In this document: in pieces, positions 12,634-23,521 of the stretch
How positions within the stretch are numbered: position 1 is the first letter of the stretch
How the letters are laid out: each line of letters opens with the position of its first letter
Assembly (NCBI RefSeq): GCF_030848805.1
Contig: NC_092368.1
Coordinates: 7,928,571-7,992,570, forward strand
Origin: Temnothorax longispinosus
Lineage: Eukaryota > Arthropoda > Insecta > Hymenoptera > Formicidae
DNA length: 64,000 nt
Direction of reading: 5' to 3'
Notes under the pieces: model-generated
The model's database searches: none
Seen by the model: only the letters and a program-made list of their open reading frames with translations
What the model was told of the DNA's origin: nothing
Made by a program: the position numbers and the translations under genes

Positions 12634-13417
12634 CTATTGCAACAGTTCGGTCTTAGGACAAACGATATTCAACAGACGTAGATCGAATTTACCAGCAGCC
12701 GTGACGGTTTTCGTAAATTCGTTGAATCTGTAGAACTGCGTCCGAGTGGTGAAGTACAGATTGCCGTCGACGTATCGGAAGATCGACGTTACGCCGGTCG
12801 GTATTCCGGGAAACGTCGCCTCGAGAGGCGTAAATGTGCCAACTCTCTTGTCGCATTCGTCTATCTCGCCCACCGAGTTACCGTTGAACATCCACGAAGG
12901 AACGTCCTCTGTGAATGTTTACCGCTCCGTTGATCATCGTTCGTTTGGGAAATCCGAGTTCTTGCAAGGTCCTCGGCCAATTTGGTCGAAGCGTAAATTC
13001 TGGATATTGAACCATGTATACCAAATTATCTACAAACACCATGAGATCACCGGACGGGGATTGATAGGCGGCGGTCACGCGCGTGTAATTGTCGTGAAGA
13101 AAGCTCATGTGATTCGAAAGGGCTAGAGGTCCATTGTACGTCCTACCGTCGAGATTGATCGACCAAACGTAACGCTTGTACGAGATGTACATACGATTTT
13201 CCAAAATTAATATCCCGCGAGTTTACGCGATCAAGGGTGCACAGAGGTCCGGCATTGGCGGCGGTGGTGGCGGCGGCGGCCGCGGCGGCAGCGCCGGCGT
13301 CCGCGGGGGCTCGTTCATAATTTTTTCGCCGTACAAACGTTGAATGTTGAGAATGTCGGATTTGTCGAGCTTAACCGGATACTGCTTGTCGGGCGTGAAC
13401 GCGAACATCACCGATGT
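12634..13417 (-). pseudogene. Viral-type matrix metalloproteinase/hemopexin remnant
   Basis: Reading the minus strand, 13417-13223 encodes the end of a matrixin catalytic domain (SVMFAFTPDKQYPV, then LNIQRLYG as in MMPs), followed by a polyproline hinge. An in-frame stop intervenes. Then 13204-12878 and, after a frameshift, 12891-12634 encode hemopexin-like blades (YKRYVWSINLDG; SIFRYVDGNLYF). Large insect DNA viruses and host genomes both encode matrixins. The single stretch here looks intronless, favouring a viral or mobile source, but this is inference. The zinc-binding HExxH part is absent because a BEL/Pao LTR begins at 13418 and replaces the upstream sequence. With a stop, a frameshift and a lost active site, it cannot make an active protease. 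Confidence 0.6.
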
Positions 13418-13722
13418 TGTTCCGAACTCGTAGTTCGTACGTTTATATGTCGCGGTCGCCTGTGGATAACTGTGATTGCGAATCATTAGTTTATGCGATC
13501 TCAATAAATAGCGTTTTTAAGTTTGTAGCGTGGACTCTATCGACCCGCGTATTATCGACCTCAGATTCCGCTCAGCTCTCGCGTGTGTCACTTCGCTCCG
13601 CGTGCACATTATAATAAAGGGTGTTCCTTGTTTAAAAGCGTTGTCATTTACAACCGCATCATATATCGTCAAGAGGTAATACCGATCTCCAGGCAATCCA
13701 GATCACACAACAGAAAAATACA
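13418..13722 (+). repeat. 5' LTR of BEL/Pao copy 1
   Basis: Starts TGTTCCGAACTCGTAGTTCG and ends AATACA. It is nearly identical to the LTRs at 26226-26506 and 40252-40717, which fixes its boundaries. It is inserted into the metalloproteinase remnant: the minus-strand frame crosses directly from coding sequence into LTR. Length 305 bp. Confidence 0.85.
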
Positions 13723-13740
13723 TAGTCCTTCGAGCCGGAT
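13723..13740 (+). promoter_or_regulatory. Primer-binding site, tRNA-Tyr type (copy 1)
   Basis: Immediately after the LTR, TAGTCCTTCGAGCCGGAT is complementary, apart from one substitution, to the 3' end of animal tRNA-Tyr (which ends CGAAGGACCA). The intact form TGGTCCTTCGAGCCGG is seen in copy 2 at 26507. Confidence 0.75.
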
Positions 13741-14295
13741 TCAGCGTAATCTCACGCATTCAGCAAGGTGAAGATCGTGCGAACGGGTTTGCAAATCAAC
13801 ACATCGGATTGCAAATCTAAGCAGCGTAACAATAACGGTCTTGAGATTACATACACATCCAGCAGCCAACAGGGCGAAACAGCGACGCAATCATACAGGC
13901 GTCGTGTGAAGCGAGAGCACGCGTCCAAGCATCTCACAGCACGGCTTTGCATTGGGCATTGCATATCAGCGAGCATCAGTACGAGTAATCGGTGGCGATA
14001 CACATCATCGAAGGATCCGATACAGCATCGAGAGAATTGGCGGAAACGCAGTCACGCAGCAGCGGCATCGACCCGATATTGGCGGGAACGCAGTTGGCGG
14101 GAACGCAGAGGGAAGATAGCGGCCATATTGGTAGCAGATCGAAACACGACGCGTTCACAAGTCAGCGACTCAAGGGCACCTCTTAATGGTGGTATGTAAC
14201 AAATAGAGTGGCTCACATATATTTTGGTTTCTATCGCGTATTTGAGTGATCACTGTTAGCATTTACTGTATCTTGCGAATAACACGAGTTTCGAT

Positions 14296-16050
14296 ATGGC
14301 GGACGAACAAACAATGAGTGTGTTAAAAAAGAAACGTGGTATCATTAAAGGTCAATTATCGAAATTCACCGCATATGTAGACAGATTCGATGACTCGAAA
14401 AACGTACAAGAATTAATCGCTAGGTTAGAAAAGGCGGAAGAATTGTGGTCGGAATTTGACAAGGTACAGACAGAAATCGAATTAGCGGATAATACGGAAA
14501 CGCAAGCGAATCATCGTGAAGCCTTTGAAGCTTCTTATTTTGCGGTAATCGGTAAAGCGAGAGAGTTAAAACAAACGGGTCCAGATGAACAGCCACAAAC
14601 GAATCACGCGTGTAATAATCAAAGCATACAATTGCCGACGTTAAAATTACCGGAGTTTAACAGGGGATATGACAAATGGATACAATTTAACGATAAATTC
14701 CGATCAATTATTCATAATAACAATACGTTAAATATAACACAAAAATTCTATTATTTGAGATCGTGCTTGAGCGGAGATGCCGCGAGAGCGTTAGACACAT
14801 TAGAAGCATCGGACGCAAATTATGATATCGCTTGGGATATCTTAAGGGAACGATTCGAAAACAAGAACATTATCATTCACAATCATATAAAGGCTTTATT
14901 TGATTCGCCACAGGTAATCAAAGATTCACACGTTTCCCTTAGAGAATTATCGGACAGCATGTCACATTTACGCGCATTGGAATCATTAGGTCAACCAGTC
15001 GAGAGCTGGGATTCAATAATTGTTTTTCTCATCGCGTCTAAATTAGATACGACGTCACGAAATGAATGGGAAAAGATATCCGTTAAGCGTAGGGAACTAC
15101 CAAATATCGATAATTTTATAACTTTTTTAAACAAACGTTGTCAAATTCTTGAGAAATTAGCCAAGGATAATAAACAAACGGATAAACGAAACGGGATTAA
15201 GGATTCGAAAGACAAATCAAAGGCGAATTCATTGTCTCATTTAGCGTCAAGCGTAATAAAATGCGCATTTTGCAAAGGATCGCATAACATATATTCATGT
15301 CAAGGCATACTGAATTTATCGGTTGACAAACGATTAGCGCAGGTTAAAAAACTGAAACTATGCACAAATTGCCTAAAAAATAATTATTATAGTAAAGATT
15401 GCAACGCCGGTAAAAAATGTAACGGTAGACACAACACGTTATTGCATTTCGGCGATTCAAAGGTCGAGCCCGAGACAAAGGATCAATCGATCATAAGCAT
15501 AAACAAAGCGGAAGGTAACAATAATACAAACACGTCACGAGAATCAACCGTAACCATGCATGCGATACAGATAACTCATGATTCATATATACTTTTAGCA
15601 ACCGCTAGGTTTATTATATTCGATAATAACGGTAAAGCTCATCAATGTAGAGCCTTGTTAGATAACGGGTCTCAATCGAATTTCGTTACAAAACAATTAG
15701 CCAAGAAATTAGGGCTCATAAAGACTTCTATAAAACTTCCGGTCTGCGAAGTTAATCAAAGCATAACTAACATATCGCATAAAACTAAAACGTGTATTAA
15801 ATCACTCTACAACGATTATAGAGCTGAATTGTCATTTTTGATAGTTGATAATATCACACAAGAGTTACCGAATAGATTCTATAATATCTCAAAATTAAGC
15901 GTACCAGAGGGTCTCTCATTGGCAGATCCGCGATTTAATTATCCTGAAACCGTAGATTTGTTATTAGGCGCAGATATATTCTGGGGATTGCTTTGCGCAG
16001 GGCAAATTCAATTAGGAGAAGGAAAACCGTGTCTTCAAAAAACAAAGTAG
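14296..16050 (+). CDS. BEL/Pao Gag and aspartic-protease region, copy 1
   Basis: A frame of 584 residues starting MADEQTMSVLKKKRG. It has an N-terminal coiled region and the DUF1759 Gag-like domain of BEL/Pao elements (about residues 110-290). Zinc-knuckle Cys/His clusters follow (CAFCKGSH, CTNCLKNNYYSKDC). Next comes a DUF1758-type retropepsin with LLDNGSQSNFV, where DNGS replaces the usual DSGS. Three residues of the last knuckle present in copy 2 are missing here, removing a cysteine. The frame ends early at a one-base deletion relative to copy 2, just before the segment linking protease to reverse transcriptase. It would package element RNA and process Gag-Pol; this copy is decayed. Confidence 0.8.
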   Translation: MADEQTMSVLKKKRGIIKGQLSKFTAYVDRFDDSKNVQELIARLEKAEELWSEFDKVQTEIELADNTETQANHREAFEASYFAVIGKARELKQTGPDEQPQTNHACNNQSIQLPTLKLPEFNRGYDKWIQFNDKFRSIIHNNNTLNITQKFYYLRSCLSGDAARALDTLEASDANYDIAWDILRERFENKNIIIHNHIKALFDSPQVIKDSHVSLRELSDSMSHLRALESLGQPVESWDSIIVFLIASKLDTTSRNEWEKISVKRRELPNIDNFITFLNKRCQILEKLAKDNKQTDKRNGIKDSKDKSKANSLSHLASSVIKCAFCKGSHNIYSCQGILNLSVDKRLAQVKKLKLCTNCLKNNYYSKDCNAGKKCNGRHNTLLHFGDSKVEPETKDQSIISINKAEGNNNTNTSRESTVTMHAIQITHDSYILLATARFIIFDNNGKAHQCRALLDNGSQSNFVTKQLAKKLGLIKTSIKLPVCEVNQSITNISHKTKTCIKSLYNDYRAELSFLIVDNITQELPNRFYNISKLSVPEGLSLADPRFNYPETVDLLLGADIFWGLLCAGQIQLGEGKPCLQKTK

Positions 16051-18043
16051 GTTGGGTCGTATCGGGACCTATGATGCCTACATACAAGAAAACGGAATCG
16101 TTGTGTCATTTCAATACCGTGCAAGAAATTCATGATAATCTGAAACGTTTTTGGGAGGTCAAGGAATATCTTCCAAAATTTACACGAGAAGAATCGGAAT
16201 ACGAGAATTTATTCGTCAAAACTGTAGAACGCGATAATCAAGGGCGATTTACGGTACAATTGCCATTTCGGGCAAATGTCGATAAAATCGGAGAGTCGCT
16301 AAGCACAGCAATTAAAAGATTTTATGCGTTAGAAAACCGATTATCCAAAGACCCGAGTCTCAAGCAACAATACGTAGACTTTATGAACGAATATATAGAA
16401 CTCGGCCACATGACGGAAGTGGAACCAAACGATATTGATAGCGACTCAGTTTATTATTTACCGCATCATTGCGTTGTGAAAGAATCTAGCGCGACTACTA
16501 GGGTCCGCGTAGTATTTAACGCATCAGCCAAAACATCGTCTAATCCACTTTTAAAAAAGGCGTGTGTTACCTGAGTGAATTTCGTTTGTATCGTAAAATT
16601 GAAGCCTCTTTTCCGCGATGCCGATTGGCTATCTCGATTGATTGCCGCGCCGCGTAGCTTGCTTCATCCCGTGAGGGACTGTCATCGCGGAGTGTGGCGA
16701 GTTTCATGCTTGTATAGTGCGTCGTGTGTGTCATGATGTGACAGCTCGCGTCGTGTCGCGAGGTTAATCGTCCCGCGTCGTGTCGCGATTATTATACAAT
16801 AGCATAATGTTAAAGCTAAATGGCGCGCGCGAAGCGCGCGCGTCTGTAGTGTCTAGTTTATCATTAAATGACGTTTTGATGGTCGGTCCACTTATTCAGG
16901 ACAGTCTATTCGCCATATTAATTAGGTTTAGAGCACGCGTATATGTCTTTACGGCAGACGTAGCCAAAATGTATAGGCAGGTCAACGTTCATAAGCCTCA
17001 TCGAAAATACCAGCGCATCGTATGGCGTTGGGATGTAAGAGAATTATTACGGCATTATCAATCAAACACAATAACATACGGTACAGGACCAGCTTCATTC
17101 GAGGCTATTCGATCCCTTCAGGAAACAACAAAGGATAAACAGGATGTTTACCCTGAGGCATGTGACATTATCATTAACAATTTTTACGTCGACGATCTAA
17201 TTTCAGGATCTGACACAATCGAACACGCAAAAAAATTAGTGCAGGACATAGACAAGGTACTGCGCATCGGATGTTTTCATTTACGTAAATGGAATAGCAA
17301 AAGCAGGGAAATTCTTGCTTCAATACAACCCGAACCCGGTCCTAATCAAATACATTTAACGCAAGAAGTTGATTCAAAGACGCTTGGGTTGTCGTGGAAT
17401 TCGAACGACGACACATTAAATTACCAGGCAAGCACTTTAAAGTCAAATAGAATCACTAAAAGAACAATATTATCATTTATAGCACAATTGTTTGATCCAT
17501 TAGGATTAGTTAGCCCTGTAATCGTTTTGGGAAAAATCATTATGCAAAAAATATGGAAATTGGGAATTGGTATGGGATGAGTCATTGCCTCTCAAACTGC
17601 TAACGTTATGGAATCAATTTTGCAAAGATATGAAATTCATAAATGAAATCTCAATACCACGATACGCGTTAACTCATCAATGTATTAGCATAGAGCTACA
17701 CGATTTTTGTGATGCTTCCGAGATAGCTTACGGAGCATGCATATATATAAGAGCTGTGGACAAGTCCGGTAATAACACAGTTAAATTGTTGTGCGCCAAC
17801 TCACGTGTGGCGCCAGTTAAAACGATAAGTTTGCCGCGTTTTGAGCTAATGGGTGCATTATTATTGGCACGTCTGCACGAGAAAGTAACAGAAGCATTGA
17901 GTCGTATCCCTAACTTCCATTATAATAGTTTCTATCGGTGCGATTCCCAGATCGTTTTAGCGTGGATACTAACTGAAGCTAGTCTGTTAAAGACTTTTGT
18001 AGCGAATAGAATCGCGGAAATACAGCGACTTACAAATAGTAAA
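16051..18043 (+). pseudogene. BEL/Pao reverse transcriptase-RNase H, copy 1, broken
   Basis: After the frameshift the Pol frame continues to about 16542, through the N-terminal RT fingers (SVYYLPHHCVVKESS; RVVFNASAKTSS). It is interrupted by an insertion and resumes at 16856 with SLNDVLMVGP. It then reaches the catalytic box FYVDDLISGS (about 17184-17213). A one-base insertion near 17572 shifts to the RNase H part (DFCDASEIAYGACIYIR; FELMGALLLARL), which is lost in the gap at 18044. The residue before FYVDD is Asn where copy 2 has Asp. Reverse transcription of element RNA is the family role. Confidence 0.8.
16543..16850. mobile_element. 308-bp insertion in copy 1 reverse transcriptase
   Basis: Absent from copy 2, where the coding sequence is continuous. 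Flanked by GTCTA on both sides (16538-16542 and 16851-16855), consistent with a 5-bp target duplication. It contains a direct repeat of CGTCGTGTCGCGA and a GCGCGCGC hairpin near 16823-16842. No terminal inverted repeat or poly-A tail is clear, so the class is undetermined. Confidence 0.5.
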
Positions 18044-18543
18044 NNNNNNNNNNNNNNNNNNNNNNNNNNNNNNNNNNNNNNNNNNNNNNNNNNNNNNNNN
18101 NNNNNNNNNNNNNNNNNNNNNNNNNNNNNNNNNNNNNNNNNNNNNNNNNNNNNNNNNNNNNNNNNNNNNNNNNNNNNNNNNNNNNNNNNNNNNNNNNNNN
18201 NNNNNNNNNNNNNNNNNNNNNNNNNNNNNNNNNNNNNNNNNNNNNNNNNNNNNNNNNNNNNNNNNNNNNNNNNNNNNNNNNNNNNNNNNNNNNNNNNNNN
18301 NNNNNNNNNNNNNNNNNNNNNNNNNNNNNNNNNNNNNNNNNNNNNNNNNNNNNNNNNNNNNNNNNNNNNNNNNNNNNNNNNNNNNNNNNNNNNNNNNNNN
18401 NNNNNNNNNNNNNNNNNNNNNNNNNNNNNNNNNNNNNNNNNNNNNNNNNNNNNNNNNNNNNNNNNNNNNNNNNNNNNNNNNNNNNNNNNNNNNNNNNNNN
18501 NNNNNNNNNNNNNNNNNNNNNNNNNNNNNNNNNNNNNNNNNNN
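18044..18543. other. Assembly gap (500 N)
   Basis: A run of exactly 500 N, the conventional size for an unknown gap. It separates BEL/Pao copy 1 from an unrelated minus-strand exon, so distance and orientation across it are not established. Confidence 1.
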
Positions 18544-18936
18544 ACTTTTGATCAGGAGATTATGAAGTACAACATACTGCAGTTTCAACCAATTTGACCG
18601 GGATCCATTTTCCCTATGGCTGGGCCCGGGGTCCTTTTTCTTCTCTCGTACTCTGACATAATACTTTTTCCATCGTCGTCCGCTTGAACTTGTAACTTTC
18701 ATGAATAGTCGCTTCGTACAATACATCTTACTCTCCATTTGTTTAATAGCAAAAAGCATCACCATCAGTTTATTTAGGTTTGCATCATGCTCACATTCCA
18801 GATAGATGATTTTTTGTAAGGCTTCATCATTTTGAGCTTTTAGTTGATCGATGAGCAATTTATTATTTGCAGTATCACAAGGAGTTTCGGACTTGGATTG
18901 ATTTATAGAAATTTCTGAAGTCTCATCAATTGTGTA
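18544..18936 (-). CDS. Exon of an unknown gene, runs into gap
   Basis: On the minus strand a clear acceptor, TTTTTTCTTACAG, precedes an open frame from 18936 that stays open to the gap (131 residues). It begins YTIDETSEISINQ and includes a likely coiled-coil/leucine-rich helix (NNKLLIDQLKAQNDEALQK) followed by a basic stretch (SGRRWKKYYVRVREKKK). I do not recognise the family. The layout, helix plus basic patch in a last-exon-like position, recalls C-terminal parts of Myb/SANT or transposon-derived proteins. The last 15-20 codons before the gap could instead be repeat sequence. Neighbouring exons are not identified. Confidence 0.4.
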
Positions 18937-19819
18937 CTGTAAGAAAAAATTGCTATATTTAAAAAACCGTGCAGTAGGAGGCACTATTTAATACACACAT
19001 ATACGTACACAAATAAAATATAAAATAATTAATCCTCCGCAAACTAACCTATTTTTTCACTACTTAGAAGGATAACTAAACTAACCTGATCAATGTAATG
19101 CTTCCATTCGTCATTATTATATATTTAGGAAGCGCTCACTTCCTAACAAAATAGAAAAATAGTAATGTTCAAATACATTATGATCTTATTGGAATAATGC
19201 ATTCAATAAAATTAGAGTCGATTGTATATATACAATACGTCATTTACCTCTTTGCATGACATTTTCAATTTTCACCATCAATTATTACTCAATCACCACA
19301 TTTATTTAATAAAAAACATGAAGAGAATAAAACTGCAACATGTATTAAACATGTGTATCAAACATCTTAACCTCACGCTGACGGAGTATGTTAAATGGAG
19401 TTTGATGTTTGATCAGTTTGATGACATATGGAGCGGTCCCAATATGGCGGTGCTGGAGGTAATGGTGGGGATGCGAAGTCTATAGTGGGGGTTCGATGTC
19501 GCTTCTCTCTTTATATAGAACTCTAGCGAGCTGAAAAAGCGATATAGGAATAGAAAGAGAAAGCTGCGTAGAATAAAAAGAGAAAGCTGCGCGTGAGCCC
19601 CTTCTGTCTTTGTTTCGCATGCGCGCGTAGACAAAGACAGAAAGGGCCTACATGCAGCGTTCATTTTCTATTCTTATATCGCAGCCTCTTACGTGCTAGC
19701 ATATGACTCGCGCACTCTATTTTTATATCTCTATGTATTGGGGAGGAAAGGTGAGGGATTAAGAGGGGCTAAGGTGGGAGAGCAAGGAAGAGAGGGGAGC
19801 CGGTAGCTTGCTCGTGAGC
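18937..19819. other. Intergenic, with one fold-back
   Basis: AT-rich to 19400, with a small TTAGGAAG/CTTCCTAA hairpin near 19122-19145. An imperfect fold-back at about 19538-19682 pairs CGATATAGGAATAGAAA with TTTCTATTCTTATATCG, and CCCTTCTGTCTTTGT with its inverse. It lies in the 3' flank or UTR of the minus-strand non-LTR element. Confidence 0.4.
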
Positions 19820-19827
19820 GCGAGTTA

Positions 19828-20118
19828 CAAGTTGATGTCCGCTGCTTTACAGAAAGACATTATTAGTCGACAAGTAGTCTTGTTTGAAGAATTTTTTAAA
19901 ATAGCGAAGACATCCTCGCAGCGAGGACCCGCATTAGTTTGAATCGCAAGCCGGAGGCTTGCGGCCTGTGTATTTGTAAGAGGGCAATGAAAAATAATAT
20001 GATTAATATCTTGAGTCGGATTACCGCAAGCGCATGAGCCGTCGTCAACAAGATTTTTATGGAATAAACTATGATTTAAATTGTAATGATTCGCTCTCAG
20101 TCGGGAGGTGGTGACCAC
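19828..20118 (-). pseudogene. Non-LTR ORF2 C-terminal Cys/His tail
   Basis: The frame ends with stop near 19828 and contains CACGNPTQDINHIIFHCPL, the CxC...H...C zinc-finger-like signature found downstream of RNase H or RT in many insect non-LTR elements. It is separated from the RNase H frame by about 130 bp with shifted frames. Confidence 0.7.
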
Positions 20119-20254
20119 AGCGTCACGTTTTAAATATAATTTGTAATACCAAGGTTTAGGGGTGTTGATGTAGATTGTTTGGAAAAAAATGATTACCTTT
20201 AAAACGGGCTCTGTTAAACAAGTAATTGTGAAATTCGGTGGCTAGCTTTTCTTT

Positions 20255-20656
20255 CTACTGGATGAACAGATCAGAGTGGGGCAACTTAAAAGAAGAAGTA
20301 ACATTACCTAATCGGATCGCTTTTTTAGCTAGGTCATCGGCTATTTCGTTGCCCGTAATACCTTTATGAGAAGGGATCCAAATGAACTGGATTTCTTTAC
20401 CACGCTCGTGTGCAGCTATGATTTTGTTTTTTATTAGCGGGATGAGATAGTTGGAGCGACATGTGATAGGATTTGAAAGAGCGTCAAGAACGCTTTTGGA
20501 GTCAGAAACAATAGTACATTTTGTCTCATTTAGGTCGTAGGTGAGCAGAACAGCGTTGTATATTGCCCAGGCTTCAGACGTGAAGACAGAAGCGCGAGCG
20601 GGGAGCTTAAACATGAGGCTGCGCTGAAGCTGGGGAGAGAAGCACGAGGCTTCCAC
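20255..20656 (-). pseudogene. Non-LTR RNase H domain
   Basis: Contains FTSEAWAIYNAVLL (Glu of the active site), IVSDSKSVLDAL (Asp) and WIPSHKGITGNEIADDLA (His and final Asp), the order expected for a retroelement RNase H that degrades template RNA. The first catalytic Asp region is upstream of the open frame and not intact. Confidence 0.8.
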
Positions 20657-20796
20657 CTAGCTGCCGGAGTCTATCTTGGAGCCATCCGTGTAGAAGGTTA
20701 CTGTGTCTTGCATAATGGGACCGAAGGCTTGAAGGAAGACATTTTGAACAGCTGTTTTGGGGATCCTATCGATCAAATTAAAAGCTGATTTATAGA

Positions 20797-21093
20797 GGCC
20801 GTAACCGTTGATTTAAGCCGTAATCTTTAAGAAATTGATCAATCACAGTCGAATGTGAGAAGAACAATCGACTGTGATTGGTCAATTTCTTAAAGATTAC
20901 GGCTTAAATCAACGGTTAAGGCCATTGCACGTACCAAAGTTTTAGTCATAATCGTAAGGCCGTAAGAAAATAGACCAATCACAGTCGATTATTCTCCTTG
21001 AGCTCGAGGTATAATCGAGTGTGATTGGTCTATTTTTTTACGGCTTCTTACGATTATGACTAAAACTTTGTTACGTGCAATGGCCTTTACGGC
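20797..21093. mobile_element. Double-hairpin MITE inside the non-LTR element
   Basis: Two adjacent near-perfect palindromes. One (20802-20918) has arms starting TAACCGTTGATTTAAGCCG. The second (20919-21086) has arms starting AGGCCATTGCACGTACC. Both enclose the same word AATCACAGTCGA next to their loops. Outer GGCCGTAA and TTTACGGC frame the pair, so it behaves as one unit. It interrupts the minus-strand ORF2 between RNase H and RT. Confidence 0.65.
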
Positions 21094-21117
21094 GTCTATA
21101 AATTTGCCTTAAGGAAA

Positions 21118-23014
21118 TCAAGGTCCGGATGGTAGAGGGGGGTGAGAAAAGAATAGATGGATAAGTGTGTTGAAAAGGGGGGGAACTACTGCGATATGTA
21201 GTGAAGGTTGCAATGATTTAATTTGGAGGAAAAGATCTAGGAGGGGAATTTTATCCCGTCGATAAGATGCGTCGGCTGTTTCATTTTGAGCAGCGATTGC
21301 CAGTTGGAAAAGGGTTTCAATTACAGAGTGATTGGTGATTGAAAAGTTTTTGATAAGATATTTGGCTGCTAAAAATTTGAGTTGTAGCCTAAGGGGGGGG
21401 GGGCTCTTTGGCTTTGGCAAACATAGTATTGATAGGGACAGGCTCTGATGGCTTTGTTTTGTATGATCTCGAGGCGGTGAAACTTAGGGCTGGATTTTAA
21501 ACAGAAAATGTGGGAGGCATATTCAATATATCTACGCAAAACTGCTCGATATATATTGAGGAGAAGTTGTGGGTGGGATCCCCACCAGACTCCCCTCAAC
21601 GCCAAAATGACGTCTGCGATCTTTCTGGCTTTATTGATGACTGCCTCCAGGTGCGGTTCACCGGAAAGTTTTGGATCCAGAATGACTCCCAAGAAACGTA
21701 CTGTTTTCGAGGGAGAAACTGTATCGGTACCAAATTGAACTTTAAGTTCCTCCAGATTAGGAATTTTTTGTTTGGAAAAGACCATCAGTTGCGATTTATT
21801 AGGGGATATATCGAGCCCCCTGGAATATAGGTAACTTTTGATGCTGGAAAGAGAGGTTTCGAGCCACCGAATGGCTTTTTTAAAGCTTCTGGCAGACGCA
21901 AATATCACAATGTAATCTGCAAATTGTAAGATTTTTACTCTGGGGTGTAATTTAGAGGCAATATCTTTAAGGTAAAAATTGAAAAAAAAAGGGTTGAGAA
22001 CAGATCCTTGGGGGGGGGGGTGCCCTTGTGTGAGATGCGAGGAGAGGAGAGTCGACCCTGGATTACAAATTGCACCAGTCTCTCAGATATGAGATTCTGC
22101 ACAAATTGACAGGTTTTGACAGGAAAGCCGGCTCCGACGAGATCGTCGACCAGAATACTGGGAACGACGTTGTCAAAGGCCGCTTTGATATTAATGAAAA
22201 GGGCGGTAGCCTTTTCCAGAAGATTGTTGTTGTGGATTTCGGTAATGAGGATGGTGAGGTTTGCATCAGAGCAGAATCGAAATTTGCGAAAATCATATTT
22301 GGTGGTCCGGAATTATGCTAATCGTGCCAGATTCAGTGCACCAATGGATACGATTTAGAATCATCTTCTCAAGCAACTTGAGAATACAAGAGGTGAGAGC
22401 GATCGGACGGGCACCCTTGCTGTGAGGTTTGGGTATGAGGTATACTAAAGAGTGGGACCAGGAATCAGAAAAAGTACCCTCCGCAAAGAGGTTGTTCAGG
22501 ATTCTTAGGAGAAGTTTTTTGAGCAAGGGGGGAGGGCTTTTAGTATTTTGTAAACAATGCGATTGATTCTGGGACTGGAATTGCCCTTGGACGTATTTAG
22601 GGCGTATTTATGGATTTATGGTGGAATTCGTTATACTAAAAGGGGTTGTCAACCCAACTGAGAGGGCTCTCGTGGGTGCTGCGGTTTTCCAGAAGATTAG
22701 AGCGTTTGGTAGAGCAAGCTGAAGGGGTAATAGTGGCCATTGTTTTTTCTGCATGGAAGTCGCTGATGGAAGCTGAGTCACTGGAGGGAGCTAATTTTCG
22801 GTTGCGAAAACGGTTAATCATCTCCCAGATTTTGGGAGTGGGAGTCATAATTAGTCATAAAGTCCAAGGAGGAGCAATACCTTTTCCAGCCTTCCCTCTT
22901 GGCGGCTCTTAAAACTTTGCGGGTTTCCGCAATTTGTTTGCGATAAATTAGAAAGTTGTTGACAGTGGGATTTTTCCGATGGAGGGGTGTCAATAAGGCC
23001 GTTTTTTGGACCAC
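21118..23014 (-). pseudogene. Non-LTR reverse transcriptase, degraded
   Basis: Minus-strand pieces cover the RT N-terminus (NPTVNNFLIYRKQ near 22970), the LIPKPHSKGARPIALTS block (22440-22390), the FDNVVPSILVDDL palm helix (22180-22140, shifted frame) and the catalytic box, which reads LQFADYIVIFA near 21930-21900. It ends with the thumb (RFLGVILDPKL). The second Asp of the FADD box is Tyr, and frames change several times, so no active RT can be made. A G-run at 22011-22020 and another at 21395-21404 mark two slippage-type disruptions. Confidence 0.75.
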
Positions 23015-23465
23015 GTCAGAATCGCTCCAAACTGTGGTATTTTCTTCCTACCGATGTAGCTGACAACCTCCTAGAACCGTTTGCTGTCCGAGCAATTAGA
23101 GGCTGAGAACGGGCAACTTAAAATCTCAAAAATCAATGGAGTTTTTCATATGGTGGTAGTGCCGGTCTTATTTCATCATGTAATTGTTGGGAGAGAGGGA
23201 GAGAGGGAAGGTGGGAGGTAGAGGGGGGTGAGAGGGAGGGTGGGAGGTAGAGGGGGAGGGAAGTAGAGGAGGAGAGAGACAGAGGAAGGATGGGAGGGAG
23301 AAAAAGGAAAAGGGAGGCAGAGGGTGGCAGAGGGAGGGAGAGGGAGGCAGAGGGGGCAGAGGAAAGAAAAGGAAGGGAGGGAGAAGGAGAGAGGGAAAGA
23401 GAGAAATAGAGAGAGAGAGAGAGAGAGAAAATGACGGGAACCAGACGGGAGGGAGCAGGTCTGCC

Positions 23466-23521
<56 letters not shown>

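Larger units (their letters stand above)
13418..18043 (+). mobile_element. BEL/Pao LTR retrotransposon, copy 1 (3' end in gap)
   Basis: 5' LTR, tRNA-Tyr primer site, a leader of about 0.56 kb, then a gag-pol frame. Compared with copy 2, this copy has an 80-bp deletion in the leader (near 13764), a single-base deletion at about 16050 that ends the first frame, a 308-bp insertion in the reverse transcriptase (16543-16850) and a one-base insertion near 17572. It stops at the assembly gap within RNase H, so integrase and 3' LTR are not visible. Not autonomous as assembled. Confidence 0.85.

Noticed and set aside
17932..18984. Frames spanning the gap in both directions
   Set aside because: They are continuous only because N codons are not stops; the two sides belong to unrelated sequences.
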